From the NCBI GenBank assembly GCA_946894095.1, contig OX335657.1, positions 4,092,001 through 4,156,000 of the forward strand: DNA of 64,000 nt. The letters are read 5' to 3'. A program made the position numbers and the translations under genes. Positions 1 through 9,881 of this stretch are shown in pieces. The stretch's first letter is position 1; each line of letters begins with the position of its first letter. Under the pieces are notes generated by a model that was given only the letters and a program-made list of their open reading frames with translations, had not been told where the DNA came from and ran no database searches. The stretch comes from Incurvaria masculella (Eukaryota; Arthropoda; Insecta; Lepidoptera; Incurvariidae).

Positions 1-689
1 TTAGACGTTCTGCCGTTCCCCCATCAACACGAATACAACGTTGTAAGTTCAGGGGTCTACTCATACTCGTAAAATCGAACACGAGAAGATCTCGTGTTAG
101 CCTCTGTCAAACTTTATGCAGAAAAAATTAGAGATTGACAGAAGCGAACACGAGACCTTCTCGCTTTTGCATCCCTGGGTAGATATGCTGGGCTTGGGTA
201 ACCTCCCATCCCACCAAATTTGGTGTGGATCGCACCCGCTTTTGATTTGTTCAGCTGAGAATGCAAATGCTCTCCGTAATGCATGTCGCAGGATATTTAT
301 AGGCTATGGATTGGAATGGTCGGAATGAAGTTATAAGGGTTCTGTCAATGCCATTTAGCAACGAACCCCCAAACAGGCGTTATGATTGCATCTCAACTCA
401 CTCAGTATCCTGTCCTCGTCGATGGAAGCAGCCCCCAGCCCCAGTCCAGCGGAACGCCTCTCTATGCCGCAGCACCCTTCGACAGGGTTAGGCAATGATG
501 TGCCAGAATTGAGCCTCTGGCAGCGATCATTGTGCGGTTCGGCGACGCAGCAAACCTTGGACAAAACAATTTTTGAGGCTATTTATGTAGACGATAGGAC
601 ACAGAAAGAGAACCCACATCCATACGAAGTTGCTAAGGTGTCTATTACTGAGGCGTGTCGTGCGTCTGTATAGTGTTCTTGAAAGTAGC

Positions 690-870
690 TCTTCTTGGAT
701 GATTAGCGGGCTGTGTACGGATTTTACCTTGGTTTAGAGGCAAGTTCGGAGTCGTCGACGCGACGCATGGCACGACTGCATCGAGCCCAAGGAGCCAAGC
801 ATCTTAGCATCTCACCTTAGCTGATCCGTTCCAGATACGAGGACAGTACTCTACCCAAGACCTAATTCTG
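690..870 (-). mobile_element. Degraded LINE reverse-transcriptase tail (CR1/jockey-like)
   Basis: On the minus strand the sequence can be read, with a stop, as fragments such as DAWLLGLDAV, resembling the end of the LINE ORF2 seen more clearly at 59,985-60,401. The flanking 1-690 holds only short open frames with no recognisable product. Confidence 0.35.
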
Positions 871-974
871 TCTGGATCGCTCCCCCTATTTAAACGTTCG
901 ACTGAGAATGCAGATTCCCTACGCATGGATGTGAGGAAATTACCCCTCCATGGCCCTACGTTATTTAGGTCTAA

Positions 975-1285
975 TTTATTTATTTATTTATTTATTTATT
1001 TATTTTCAAAACACCCTATATACAGACAAGGAATCCAATTCTTAGGGATGTGAACAAACAACAAAAAGTATGATTATTTTAAGTGGTAACAATAATACAC
1101 ATACACAAATTTACATTTACAAAATACATGAAAGGTCAGTAAGTGCCTAATTTAATAAATCTGACTGTTTCATATATTGTTATATACTTCAGCTAGTTTT
1201 GCAAATTGTTTACGATTGCAGTGGAAGACATCTAGCTCTGGCAGTTTAGCTATTATGTCATTGAGTCCGTACAACGCCCGAAGCT
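975..1285 (-). mobile_element. LINE 3' end with (TAAA)n tail
   Basis: The minus strand reads NDIIAKLPELDVFHCNRKQF, then AKLAEVYNNI and a stop at 1,170-1,172. This is the typical last segment of a LINE ORF2 (pattern: D-x-D-x-F ... F ... L/V-x-N). It is followed by about 170 bp of 3' untranslated sequence and a (TAAA)n tail at 975-1,003. Confidence 0.6.
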
Positions 1286-1289
1286 AATA

Positions 1290-1925
1290 TGTACTAATCT
1301 AAGTTTAATATGGATAGAGTAATAGTGAAATAAATACCATCCCGTCTTTGCATCCGTACTCGCTGGTTATATCCGCTTTGGAAGCTCTGGTGGGCCATTC
1401 ACAATTCGACGGTTTCTTGCAAACGCCCGAAGCGGCGCCCGATATGCATTTCTGTGGCGGATCTGAAAGCAACCTTTTCTATTTGAATTCAATCCATTGT
1501 CTTGCTTTGCTGGAGCATTATCGGTATATATAAATACGCAATAGATTTTAAAAAATCCAATATCACCATCAAAATCCAAATTCCTATAGAACAGTGAAGT
1601 TTCTTTGCGGGTTTTTCTTCACTGAAGACTGTATCGAATTTGCACATGAATGAAATTGTGACATGAATACTATTGAAATTCATAGAAGTTACTTTAACTT
1701 GGCTTAGCCATAGTATGACTTCCGACAGTAATGTTTGACATAAAAACGTCAGAATTGGCAGTCGGGAGGAATACTTTGTCAAGCCAAGAACAAGTTACGT
1801 CTATGTATTCTAACAGAAATTTAAAAAATCAATGAAATTAAATAGAATGCATGTCCCGCGTCCCTGAGCAACGAGCTGCTATCTCCTCGAAAGGTTACGT
1901 GCTATTTTTTTATATAAATACTCAC
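1290..1925. other. No recognised gene; possible intron of the secreted-protein gene
   Basis: This is AT-rich sequence with only short open frames. It lies downstream of the GTGAGT donor at 1,924-1,925. No convincing next exon was seen. Confidence 0.5.
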
Positions 1926-2013
1926 CAGAACTTTTGTCCTCGATCGGTAGAGCCGACACCGCCAGCACCACGAACGAGCACGCCAGAAGAACTACCACCA
2001 CCATCGACGTCAT
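1926..2013 (-). CDS. First coding exon of a probable secreted protein (partial)
   Basis: An ATG at 2,011-2,013 opens 29 codons: MTSMVVVVLLACSFVVLAVS, then ALPIEDKSS, followed by a clean donor TCTG|GTGAGT. The N-terminus is a textbook signal peptide, with a long hydrophobic core and a likely cut near Ser-Ala-Leu-Pro. The exon ends one base into the next codon. I see no partner exon in 1-1,925, so the rest probably lies beyond the window. The mature protein cannot be identified. Confidence 0.6.
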
Positions 2014-2224
2014 AATGGAATGATGTCAATTTGGACAGGTAACTACACGAGTTGTCCGTTATTTCACACAAGTATTTTATATCGCAAACATTAAAATGCT
2101 ATTTCGATATGTAAACTGTTCCTGCTATTTGACCGAAGTCAAACTATAGCAGGAGTGTGAAAGTATGGTGGTAGATGTCCGGACGACCAAACTATATCCT
2201 CACCCGCACGCGCGCGCTGCTGCC

Positions 2225-2231
2225 TTTTATA
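2225..2231 (-). promoter_or_regulatory. TATA box upstream of the secreted-protein exon
   Basis: On the minus strand the sequence reads AGTATAAAAGGC, followed by a GC-rich stretch. It lies about 210 bp upstream of the ATG at 2,013. A second, weaker TATAAAAT is at 2,075-2,082 and would leave a leader of only about 40 bases. Which one is used cannot be decided by eye. Confidence 0.45.
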
Positions 2232-3040
2232 CTTCCACTTTTTCCTGCTCCTTCTACGCTTTGCGGTATGTACTAGCTGAGGCACCCGGTTTCGGTCGAT
2301 TTAATTGTCGTACGAGTAAAACCAGAGAACGTTGAGCGCCAAACTTGTAGAACGGATGCACGAATTCATAAAACTTCGCAAATACAAAGTTTTATCGAAA
2401 TCGCACGAATGGTATAGAAAAGTATACGGGATAAACAAAGAAATATGGATTGATTTATATAGGTTTAGAAGATATGTGAATAAAGACAGACCGACAAAAT
2501 ATACCAATTTTTTCCCGACTTCCCTCAAATTAAACAACAGTTACCCTTTCGGTAATTTAGCGTGATGATACTATAATTCATTGGAAGCATAATAAAAAAG
2601 ATACTAAGCATTTCAATTCTGTTAGTGGTTCTCAAATCATAAGCGGACCTAATTTAGTCTTCGATTTTTTTCCCGGTTAAAGCATGATAAGTACAAACCG
2701 ACAAACATACTTTAAAATTATAACTATACAAGCTGCGGATCCGTTCGGGACAACCTCGAAAACAAAAGAAAAGTGATAAAAAGTAGTCTTTATTTCACGC
2801 GGGAACGTCGGCGGGACAGGATCATACACATTCACAAAAGTGCATTAAAATCGTTTGAGTAATTTCGGCTTGTATTATTAGCGTGTGCGAACATGACACG
2901 AGGTTTTTAAGATTATTATTTAAAAATTGTGCAACAAGATGTTATACTTATTTTGTTCGTGTTCTCAGTAATGATCAAATGTAGATTGAACCTAAGGAGC
3001 GATTCACTCAAATATGTTCTTAGATTTACACCGTCGCTGT
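2232..3040. other. No recognised feature
   Basis: A 77-codon plus-strand frame (2,332-2,565), rich in Lys, Arg and Tyr, resembles no family known to me and lacks coding signs. The rest is AT-rich intergenic sequence. Confidence 0.4.
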
Positions 3041-3041
3041 A

Positions 3042-3527
3042 CATAATGTTTTGAAAACTTACGGTTTTCCGGTGTGCAATGCCGTGCTTGGCCGACATGT
3101 TTCGCCTCCCACGACGGAAGCATCGTCAGGGCCACTTCGTTGCCCCGGAGTTACGTCTGACAGCCCGGCTCGTCAAACGGTAACTGCGAAGATTGTAGGT
3201 GTGGATAGGTTCGGGCTGCCTCTTGGATGCGGGTAGGTTGTCAATTTGCTGCACCATAGACATATAGGGCTCCGTGGACACATAGCTAACGGTGTCAGCT
3301 GGTGCCACTGTGACGTGTGTGCCTTTCGGTCTATGCTGAGCAAGAAGAGGAGTCCAAGACGGCGAGAGTCTGATACTGTCGTCCCTGTTGAAGTTTGCAT
3401 GTCTGGAGATCAGAATGTCTGGGGGTCACGAAGTGGCCCTGACGATGCTTCCGTCGTGGGAGGCGAAACATGTCGGCCAAGCACGGCATTGCACACCGGA
3501 AAACCGTAAGTTTTCAAAACATTATGT
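3042..3527. mobile_element. Inverted-repeat element with hammerhead-like arm (possible Penelope-like remnant)
   Basis: Arms of about 100 bp at 3,042-3,140 and 3,429-3,527 are near-perfect inverted copies around a core of about 290 bp. Each arm, read outward, contains CTGACGA, a 6-bp stem candidate (GCTTCC with GGGAGC-type pairing, one bulged base) and GAAAC. That is the conserved core layout of hammerhead ribozymes. Penelope-like retroelements are known to carry such ribozymes in their terminal repeats. No reverse transcriptase is visible here, so the assignment is tentative. Confidence 0.45.
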
Positions 3528-3840
3528 ATATACAGTTCACTAAAAAGTTGTATTTAGAAAATGTGCGAGAAAAATATTCTCAATTTCTATTCTAGAGGAT
3601 TATTTGCGGACAATTGCCGCTACGACCATCTTTAATTAAATTCGATGGTGACAACCGGTGGCGTGATCAACCCTTTCACCTTATGTTAGTCAACCCTACC
3701 ACTTACAGTTTTACTTGCAATCCGAACAACGAACGACGAATCCCTTCGCCGCCTTTTACGACATGCACGGCATGAAATGCAGTGAAACAGATTGTAATAT
3801 TTTTACGTGCTGGAACCCACACGTCAGAGCTGAAAAGCAC

Positions 3841-4241
3841 AGCGGCTCGTAGCCTAGTGCCGCGGGGGCTTGACTAGCATACCAGAGGTCTGGGTTCAAA
3901 TCCTCGCCCCATTCATGCACCACTTTCTTTCTCTTTCTGAGTTGCATAAGTGCATTTCGTCACGAGTGCGATTCGCTCCGTGGTTCGAAATCTATGTAAC
4001 CTCTTCCCCTACTAGGTGGTAGGGTTTAAACCCGCCCGGGTTGGTACCATCGCATTGAATGAAAAGATGGTCGAAGCGGCAATGTTTGTCGTGTTGTCCG
4101 TGTTTTCTATCCAGTTCAATGTAGCCATGCAGATTAAGGGAAGGTCCTGGCATGGCACCTAACTCCTTTGGGAATGTGGTGTATTGGGCTAATCTTATAA
4201 CGGTAGTTGTGTGGTATTAGCCATCCATGTCAGGTTGCCTA
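3841..4241 (+). mobile_element. tRNA-derived SINE, family B, near full length
   Basis: The head at 3,841-3,912 has a pol III A box (TAGCCTAGTG) and B box (GGTTCAAATCC), then a body of about 330 bp ending CATCCATGTCAGGTTGC and an A-rich tail. Shared body landmarks are GGTACCATCGCATT, CCAGTTCAATG and GGAAGGTCCTGGCATGGCAC. A family A copy starts directly at the tail. Confidence 0.85.
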
Positions 4242-4590
4242 AAAAACCGGCCAAGTGCGAGTCGGACTCGCACACGAACGGTTCCGTACCATCGCACAAG
4301 ATTTACAAAATCATACTACACGTTATTTGTATGGGGCCCCCCTCTAATTATTATTATTTTATAATGTTACCTATTTGTTGTTATAGCGGCAAAATAAATA
4401 TATAATCTGTGAAAATTTCAGCTTCCTACCTGTTACGGTTCATGAGATACAGACCTGTGACAGACGGACAGACGGACGGACGGACGGACGGACGGACGGA
4501 TGGACGGACGGACGGATGGATGGACGGACGGACAGCGGAGGCTTAGTAATAGGGTTCCGTTTTCACCCTTTGGGTACGGAACCCTAAAAA
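4241..4590 (+). mobile_element. Family A repeat (GGTTCCGTACC-bounded)
   Basis: It begins CCGGCCAAGTGCGAGTCGGA and ends GGGTACGGAACCCTAAAAA. Near its ends are the inverted motifs GGTTCCGTACC and GGTACGGAACC. The body includes AAAATAAATA, AATTTCAGCTGCCTACC and CATGAGATACAG. A long (GACG)n microsatellite (4,450-4,535) lies before GCGGAGGCTTAGTAATAGGG. It is a dispersed repeat common in lepidopteran DNA; its transposition class is unsure. Confidence 0.8.
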
Positions 4591-5830
4591 TAGTTTCAGG
4601 GGTTTCACTCAATACGTTTTATCCATCAAGTGGTCAATTCTTGCGCTAATTAGTTACATACACACTTCCGAATGAATCCTCACTGTATAAGTAAATAACT
4701 TCCGACCTATTCTGGTTCATTTGCGGATAGCTAATGGAAATATTTTTTTTATGTTTCGTTAGGGCTGAATTCGGAAACAAGGATTTTTATTTTGTGTCAT
4801 TATTTCCGTTGGTTGCTGCGATCGATTACCAGAGGGATTACCATGCTAAACTAACTCGCCGGGTGAATAGGCGAGGGAGTGATTAACTCTGACATTTAGT
4901 TGAATTCAACCGTGCTAGGTGGTAAATTTCAGTTCACGTGACCGAATAACATGTCGTTTTATCGTTATTATTATTAAGCCATGTTTCGCACAATCATATA
5001 CTTAACTATATATTTATATATATATGTTTTTTTTGTGCTACCCTCAGTTGGGCTATATGGCCTCTCATGCTTGCGGGCAGTTAGCTCTCCTGAGAATACT
5101 CATGAACTCGGAGTTACGAAATAAAATAAAATAAAATCATTAATTCGTCTCAATTATGGGTTGTACATGATACGAAGAAACAACGCTCTCAAAATTTGAT
5201 TATGGCCATAACTGTGTTTTTCACAATTTGCGTTTGACCACGTACAAATATACATATAAAAAATCAAACAACTGAAAATAATTTGGTTTTATAGATAACT
5301 CCCTTATAACCCTATAACTATTTATTATTACTAGGTAATTAATATAACTTATCTAACGAAAGAATTCTTCAAAATTATAGAAACATTTTTCTGCTGACCA
5401 ATTTAAACGTTTTTTCCTGAATTTGCGTAAAGGTAAACATTTCTTATCGATTGTGGAATATTGTTATATATTTTGTTATAGTATAGGCCTGCCGATTTCG
5501 TAAATTAACAATGCACAGAAATTGCACAAGGAAACAGTTCGCTAAAAACTACTCATGAACGTCGTGCGAGCGGCGCGGGTCTCGTCCCACATGCATTAGA
5601 TGCGGGAAGGACAACTTTAGCGTCCGGCTCAGTGATGTAATTTGTAACTCATTAGCAGAGTAATCGAATATTTCAAACTTCCTGTCGGTAGAATAAGCGC
5701 ATCATTACTTATTTCTATAGGAAAATGCAGTATCAAAACACGTTTTATAATATTATGACAAATAATATTTACATATAGGTATACACTAATTAAAATAGGT
5801 CAAATCCGAAAATATAAGAAATAACTAAAA
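4591..5830. other. AT-rich sequence, no gene recognised
   Basis: A short repeat-like stretch ends in (AAAAT)n near 5,120-5,140, which looks like a retroposon tail. Nothing else could be assigned. Confidence 0.4.
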
Positions 5831-5834
5831 CGCC

Positions 5835-6328
5835 CAGATTCCTTGTCAGAGATCCAAAATTTTGCTCAAAATAGCTTTATTTGATGGAACTAGATGTCTG
5901 ATGACCATTGGCATTGTAAAATTGTGTTTGGTTTCTAAGTTATAAGGTCCGAAAGTTCGAATTTTTCGCGCGTTTTATACAATAACTTTGGAGGTGGATT
6001 ACGCAATGATAAAGTAAGAACATCGTAAAAAGATTAGTCATCAGACATAGCTTATTTAATCAAGATTTATTATCTATTTGATTTTTGTTAGATTTTTGAT
6101 TACAGCGGTCGTGGTTTACTTTTAGCTATAAGTCGTTTTGAAATCAAAATTTTCGTAAATCTTAGCAAATCATACACTATGCACATTATCTTTTTTGTGG
6201 ACATGTTGCATCTTCCTCATCACGGAGCCTGTCTTATTCTTTGAAACAGAGAGGGTCCCAGAGCGCAACAGCACGGTTTTGTACCGTGCCCACGAATGAG
6301 TTGGGCCCGCCGGGTTGGGCCACCTTAA
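5835..6328 (+). mobile_element. Family C MITE, left end decayed
   Basis: It matches the copies at 13,441 and 33,720 over about 480 bp, from TTGTCAGAGATCC to the right end GGGTTGGGCCACCTTAA. The left terminal repeat is missing or too diverged to see. Confidence 0.75.
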
Positions 6329-6972
6329 GCCAATTTGTATTATTTCTCTAGGAAGTTGGACAATGTTAAGCCAAGGGATACAGACACAATCGTTTTTTAC
6401 CAAATTGCTTTCTATGCAGACTTCCTGTCAAAGTGTTCTTTCCAAATCTGCCTACATATTCGTTTTGCTGTCGGCAGAACGTCGGTAAAGAAAGGCTTGG
6501 TTTTGTAAACTATGTTAGAATACGTAGCTCTTTTTGCTAGCTCGGTTTTCTGCTTGGAACGTGTTGCCCTATTGCAAAATATATGTAAACATACGTTTGG
6601 TTGCCGAGATTACCGGGCCTTATTGGTCTTGGTTACTTTCTGAACACGACCTCAGCAATACTTACGAATATTTCGCGAGCAGCGTTATATCATGCAAATC
6701 ATCTGATCGAGAAAAAAAAATGGTTTATTTGTGTAATGAAAAAGGGAAATAAACCCCGTTAAAATGAATCGAAAACAACATCATTTAACTTATATCTTCA
6801 TACCGACAATCTTTTGTGAAGGATGAAAAATAACATTATTACGCATAATATGAACGATTTAAATCCGATAATGCTAGAAAATATCCAGAATAAGATGTAA
6901 ATGGTTCTTAACATTTCACTACAATAAATTTGATTGCAATTACTTCAGTGGATTACAAATTTGCAACAGTTT

Positions 6973-7376
6973 TTTTCATACAACCTGACATGGATGGCTA
7001 ATACCACACAACTACCGTTATTATATTAGCCCAATACACCACATTCCAGAAGGAATTAGGTGCCATGCCAGGACCTTCCCTTTATGACCACAGCTACAAT
7101 GAACTGGGTGGAAAACACGGACAATTTTTCATTGCCGCTTTGACCATATTTTTATCTAATGCGATGGTACCAACCCGGGCGGGCTTAAACCCGACCACCT
7201 AGTATGGGAAGAGGACCTACAGTTTTACATGGATTTCGAACCATGGAGCAGCTCGCATTCGTGACGAAATGCACTTATCCAACTCAGAAAGAGAAAGAAA
7301 GTGGTGCACGGGGCGAGGATTTGAACCCAGACCTCTGGTATGCTAGGCGAGCCCCCGCGCCACTAGGCTACGAGCT
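6973..7376 (-). mobile_element. tRNA-derived SINE, family B
   Basis: This is a complete copy in reverse orientation. The tail lies at 6,973 and the head, with B box (GGATTTGAACCC on the plus strand) and A box, near 7,316-7,376. Confidence 0.8.
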
Positions 7377-8140
7377 TACAATTACTTCTCCCTATACAAT
7401 TCTACAATTACCTCATGAAGGCTTGAGCGACCCAAGGAAATGGAGCCTCCGTTGTGTCCCGCCTGGCAGGGCGTTTATTCTGCTTCTAGGCACGCGGGCC
7501 CACCGATCCTGCCGCGCATAATTGGAATACAGAGATGCACCATGTTCAAGCAACCAGAGCGAAAAATAATATGTGTAAAAATTAAACCAATCCATGATTT
7601 CGTACAATGTTTTATTAAATTTTATTAAAATTTGCTTAGTTAGCAAACTCAGAGCAAACAATATGTACTTATAATAATAATTAATATATTACTTTAATAA
7701 ATAATTTTAGATTGCACGTGATTTACCTAAATACGCATAGATTTTTACAATAATGTTTGTCTAAAATTCCATTAGGGCAACGCTGCCTGGCACAGACGAA
7801 TGTTGAAAATGACTTTCCCATACAAACCAGGGTGAATGATTACACACACTAGACAATTATATTTTTTGTGTGTGTAATGAGAACAAACTTTGACGTCGCT
7901 TGATGAAAATGCTAGAAAATATAAAAAATGAATCTTAAATTACTTAAATTTTTATACAAATGATATTATTTTTCAGGTCCACAAATTCCATGCTTACATA
8001 CGCGCCGCTTCCCCAAAGGGGTTAGCAGAGATATTAGAGCGCCATATGGCATGATCATAGAATACTTCTTACGCTTTACTTGCTCTACGATTACGGGTGC
8101 TAAGTACCTGACCTTTACGAAGCATGTACGAATGGTACAG
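7377..8140. other. No recognised feature
   Basis: This is intergenic sequence with short non-coding frames only. Confidence 0.4.
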
Positions 8141-8377
8141 TTTTTGGGGTTCCGTACCCAAAGGGTGCCAGCGGAACTCATGAACCGTAATAGTTAGGCA
8201 GCTGAAATTTTCACAGAGTATGTATTTATTTTTCCGCTATAGCAACAAATAAAAGGTCAAATTTAAAAATAATAAGAACTTAAGGACCCCCCCATATAAA
8301 AATTTAAAAGTTAAATATTGTAGGATGGTACGGAACCCTTCGTGTGCGAGTCCGACTCGAACTTGGCCGGTTTTTTA
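8141..8377 (-). mobile_element. Family A repeat
   Basis: It is bounded by GGGGTTCCGTACCCAAAGGG on the left and by TCCGACTCGAACTTGGCCGG on the right. It is shorter than the other copies because the (GACG)n tract is absent. Confidence 0.75.
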
Positions 8378-9547
8378 TAATGAACAAGATTGGTGGGTAA
8401 ATTATCTTTATAGAATTTCCGTATGGAGTAGTGATTCGTCTGTGTCAGCATGCGTAACCGTAAAAGTCAGAATGTATTTAATGTTTACTTAAAATTCATA
8501 TTATTTACTCAGATTATTCACAATAGACAAGTATTTTGTACTTTATTACAGAAAAGTTCTTTATTTTTGGAATTCGAAGAAATCTTTGGTAAATTCGATA
8601 CAAAAATTAGCATATACACATTAGATACAACAACCATATAGAAACATATTCTATTTATATTTATGCTAAAAATATTTTAAAACCCTACCTGGTTTAAGGA
8701 TTTATTACCTATGATTTCATTTTAGAATTCGTAAGTTTTCTCGTATCACATTGAGTTTAATTAAATCTAATGTAAATTTTTTCAGTAAAATTAATTATTT
8801 ACTTCAATAACAACATGCGTTTAATTTACTTTAAAGTAAATAAGGCAGTTACATCATTTCCTTTAAAGTACCTTAGAAAATCACCAATGTGCACTCTAGG
8901 AAAGGCAATACTTAATTTAGTGCTTAGAAATAAATAACAAGTTCTATGAATATTTGAAAAATATTTCAATATTTTCAATATTTGAAAACGTAACAACAGA
9001 TATCACGCAATACGATACCTTAATTCGAAATATAGTTTGTCGGAAAATCTAGTATAATTGGAATGATTTTGTATTTGGAAATGTTAGTAAAAAGTTTCCC
9101 AAGAAATATTATCCTCTATTGAGATACAATGACTCTACAATTTCCAGGTTGTACAATATTTTTAGGGAAATTTAAATGAAATGTATTTTCTCCAGTGATG
9201 AATAATCTTCTGGTTTTGCCAATATTTTGCAGTCTTAAAAATATTGCGGGTTTTTCGCCAAAATGCTGGTAACAATGTATGTCTATGAAGTCGTAATATA
9301 TTAGGAAAGATATGTTGTAGAATTAAGTCTTGTTGTAAGATTCAGGAATAAATTGTCATCAGTATCATCTGGGAACAGACATACAACAATGTGGTTAGGT
9401 AATCTAACTCATAAAATAAAATCATCAAAATCAAAAATATGCAGGGAGGAGGACACGTTGGTCGTGACAACAGATGATCGAAACTGTAAAATGTACTACA
9501 ACAAATTTATTGAGGTTGGTACTTATGTGGCACTGATTGAGTTTATA
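8378..9547. other. Very AT-rich sequence, no gene recognised
   Basis: I looked here for the missing last calpain exon and found none that I trust. Confidence 0.4.
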
Positions 9548-9736
9548 TTGTTTGAAAAATCTTATCCGAATCAAATGAAAGCAAAAAGAAAATATTCATG
9601 CACACATTCATGCAGACACATAATTTATTTGTTGCCTGATATGAGATACCAGATATCAAGTAAATTGGAACAGCGTTTACGATGATTAGTAAACTACGTT
9701 TGTTTGGGGAGCATAGCTTACGGGCCATTCTTAAGT
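9548..9736 (+). mobile_element. Family G MITE fragment
   Basis: It shares AATGAAAGCAAAAAGAAAAT, AGATACCA(G/A)ATATCAAGTA, TTAGTAAACTACGTTTGT and the end GCTTACGGGCC...TTAAG with 15,328-15,716 and 32,737-33,014. Confidence 0.6.
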
Positions 9737-9825
9737 ATTCCTGTTTTTCCTTTTGAAGAACGGAACCTCCTTGAAATGACGATGTTTAATTAAATATATA
9801 ATGTTTTAATCTGATTAAACCTTAC

Positions 9826-9881
9826 CTCTTCCAACGACAGCGGATTCGTCTTCATTTTCGCGTCGAGGTTGTGATATCGTT
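9826..9881 (-). CDS. CalpC: Calpain exon 13: last exon found
   Basis: The acceptor is TTGTTTCAG and the donor GAG|GTAAGG. Together with exon 12 it reads (H)[19 protein letters not shown]. Because it ends on a good donor, at least one more exon with the stop codon must follow. I did not identify it in 1-9,825. It may be only 10-20 codons. Confidence 0.8.

Noticed and set aside
6170..6403. 77-codon minus frame
   Set aside because: It lies within family C MITE, where other copies are not open.
9353..9685. 110-codon plus-strand frame
   Set aside because: Its second half is family G MITE sequence shared with non-coding copies. It has no splice or promoter support.
9740..9773. Short minus-strand segment that could be the last calpain exon (AAG acceptor, then about a dozen codons to a stop)
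   Set aside because: The acceptor has a poor pyrimidine tract and the residues do not resemble a calpain end.
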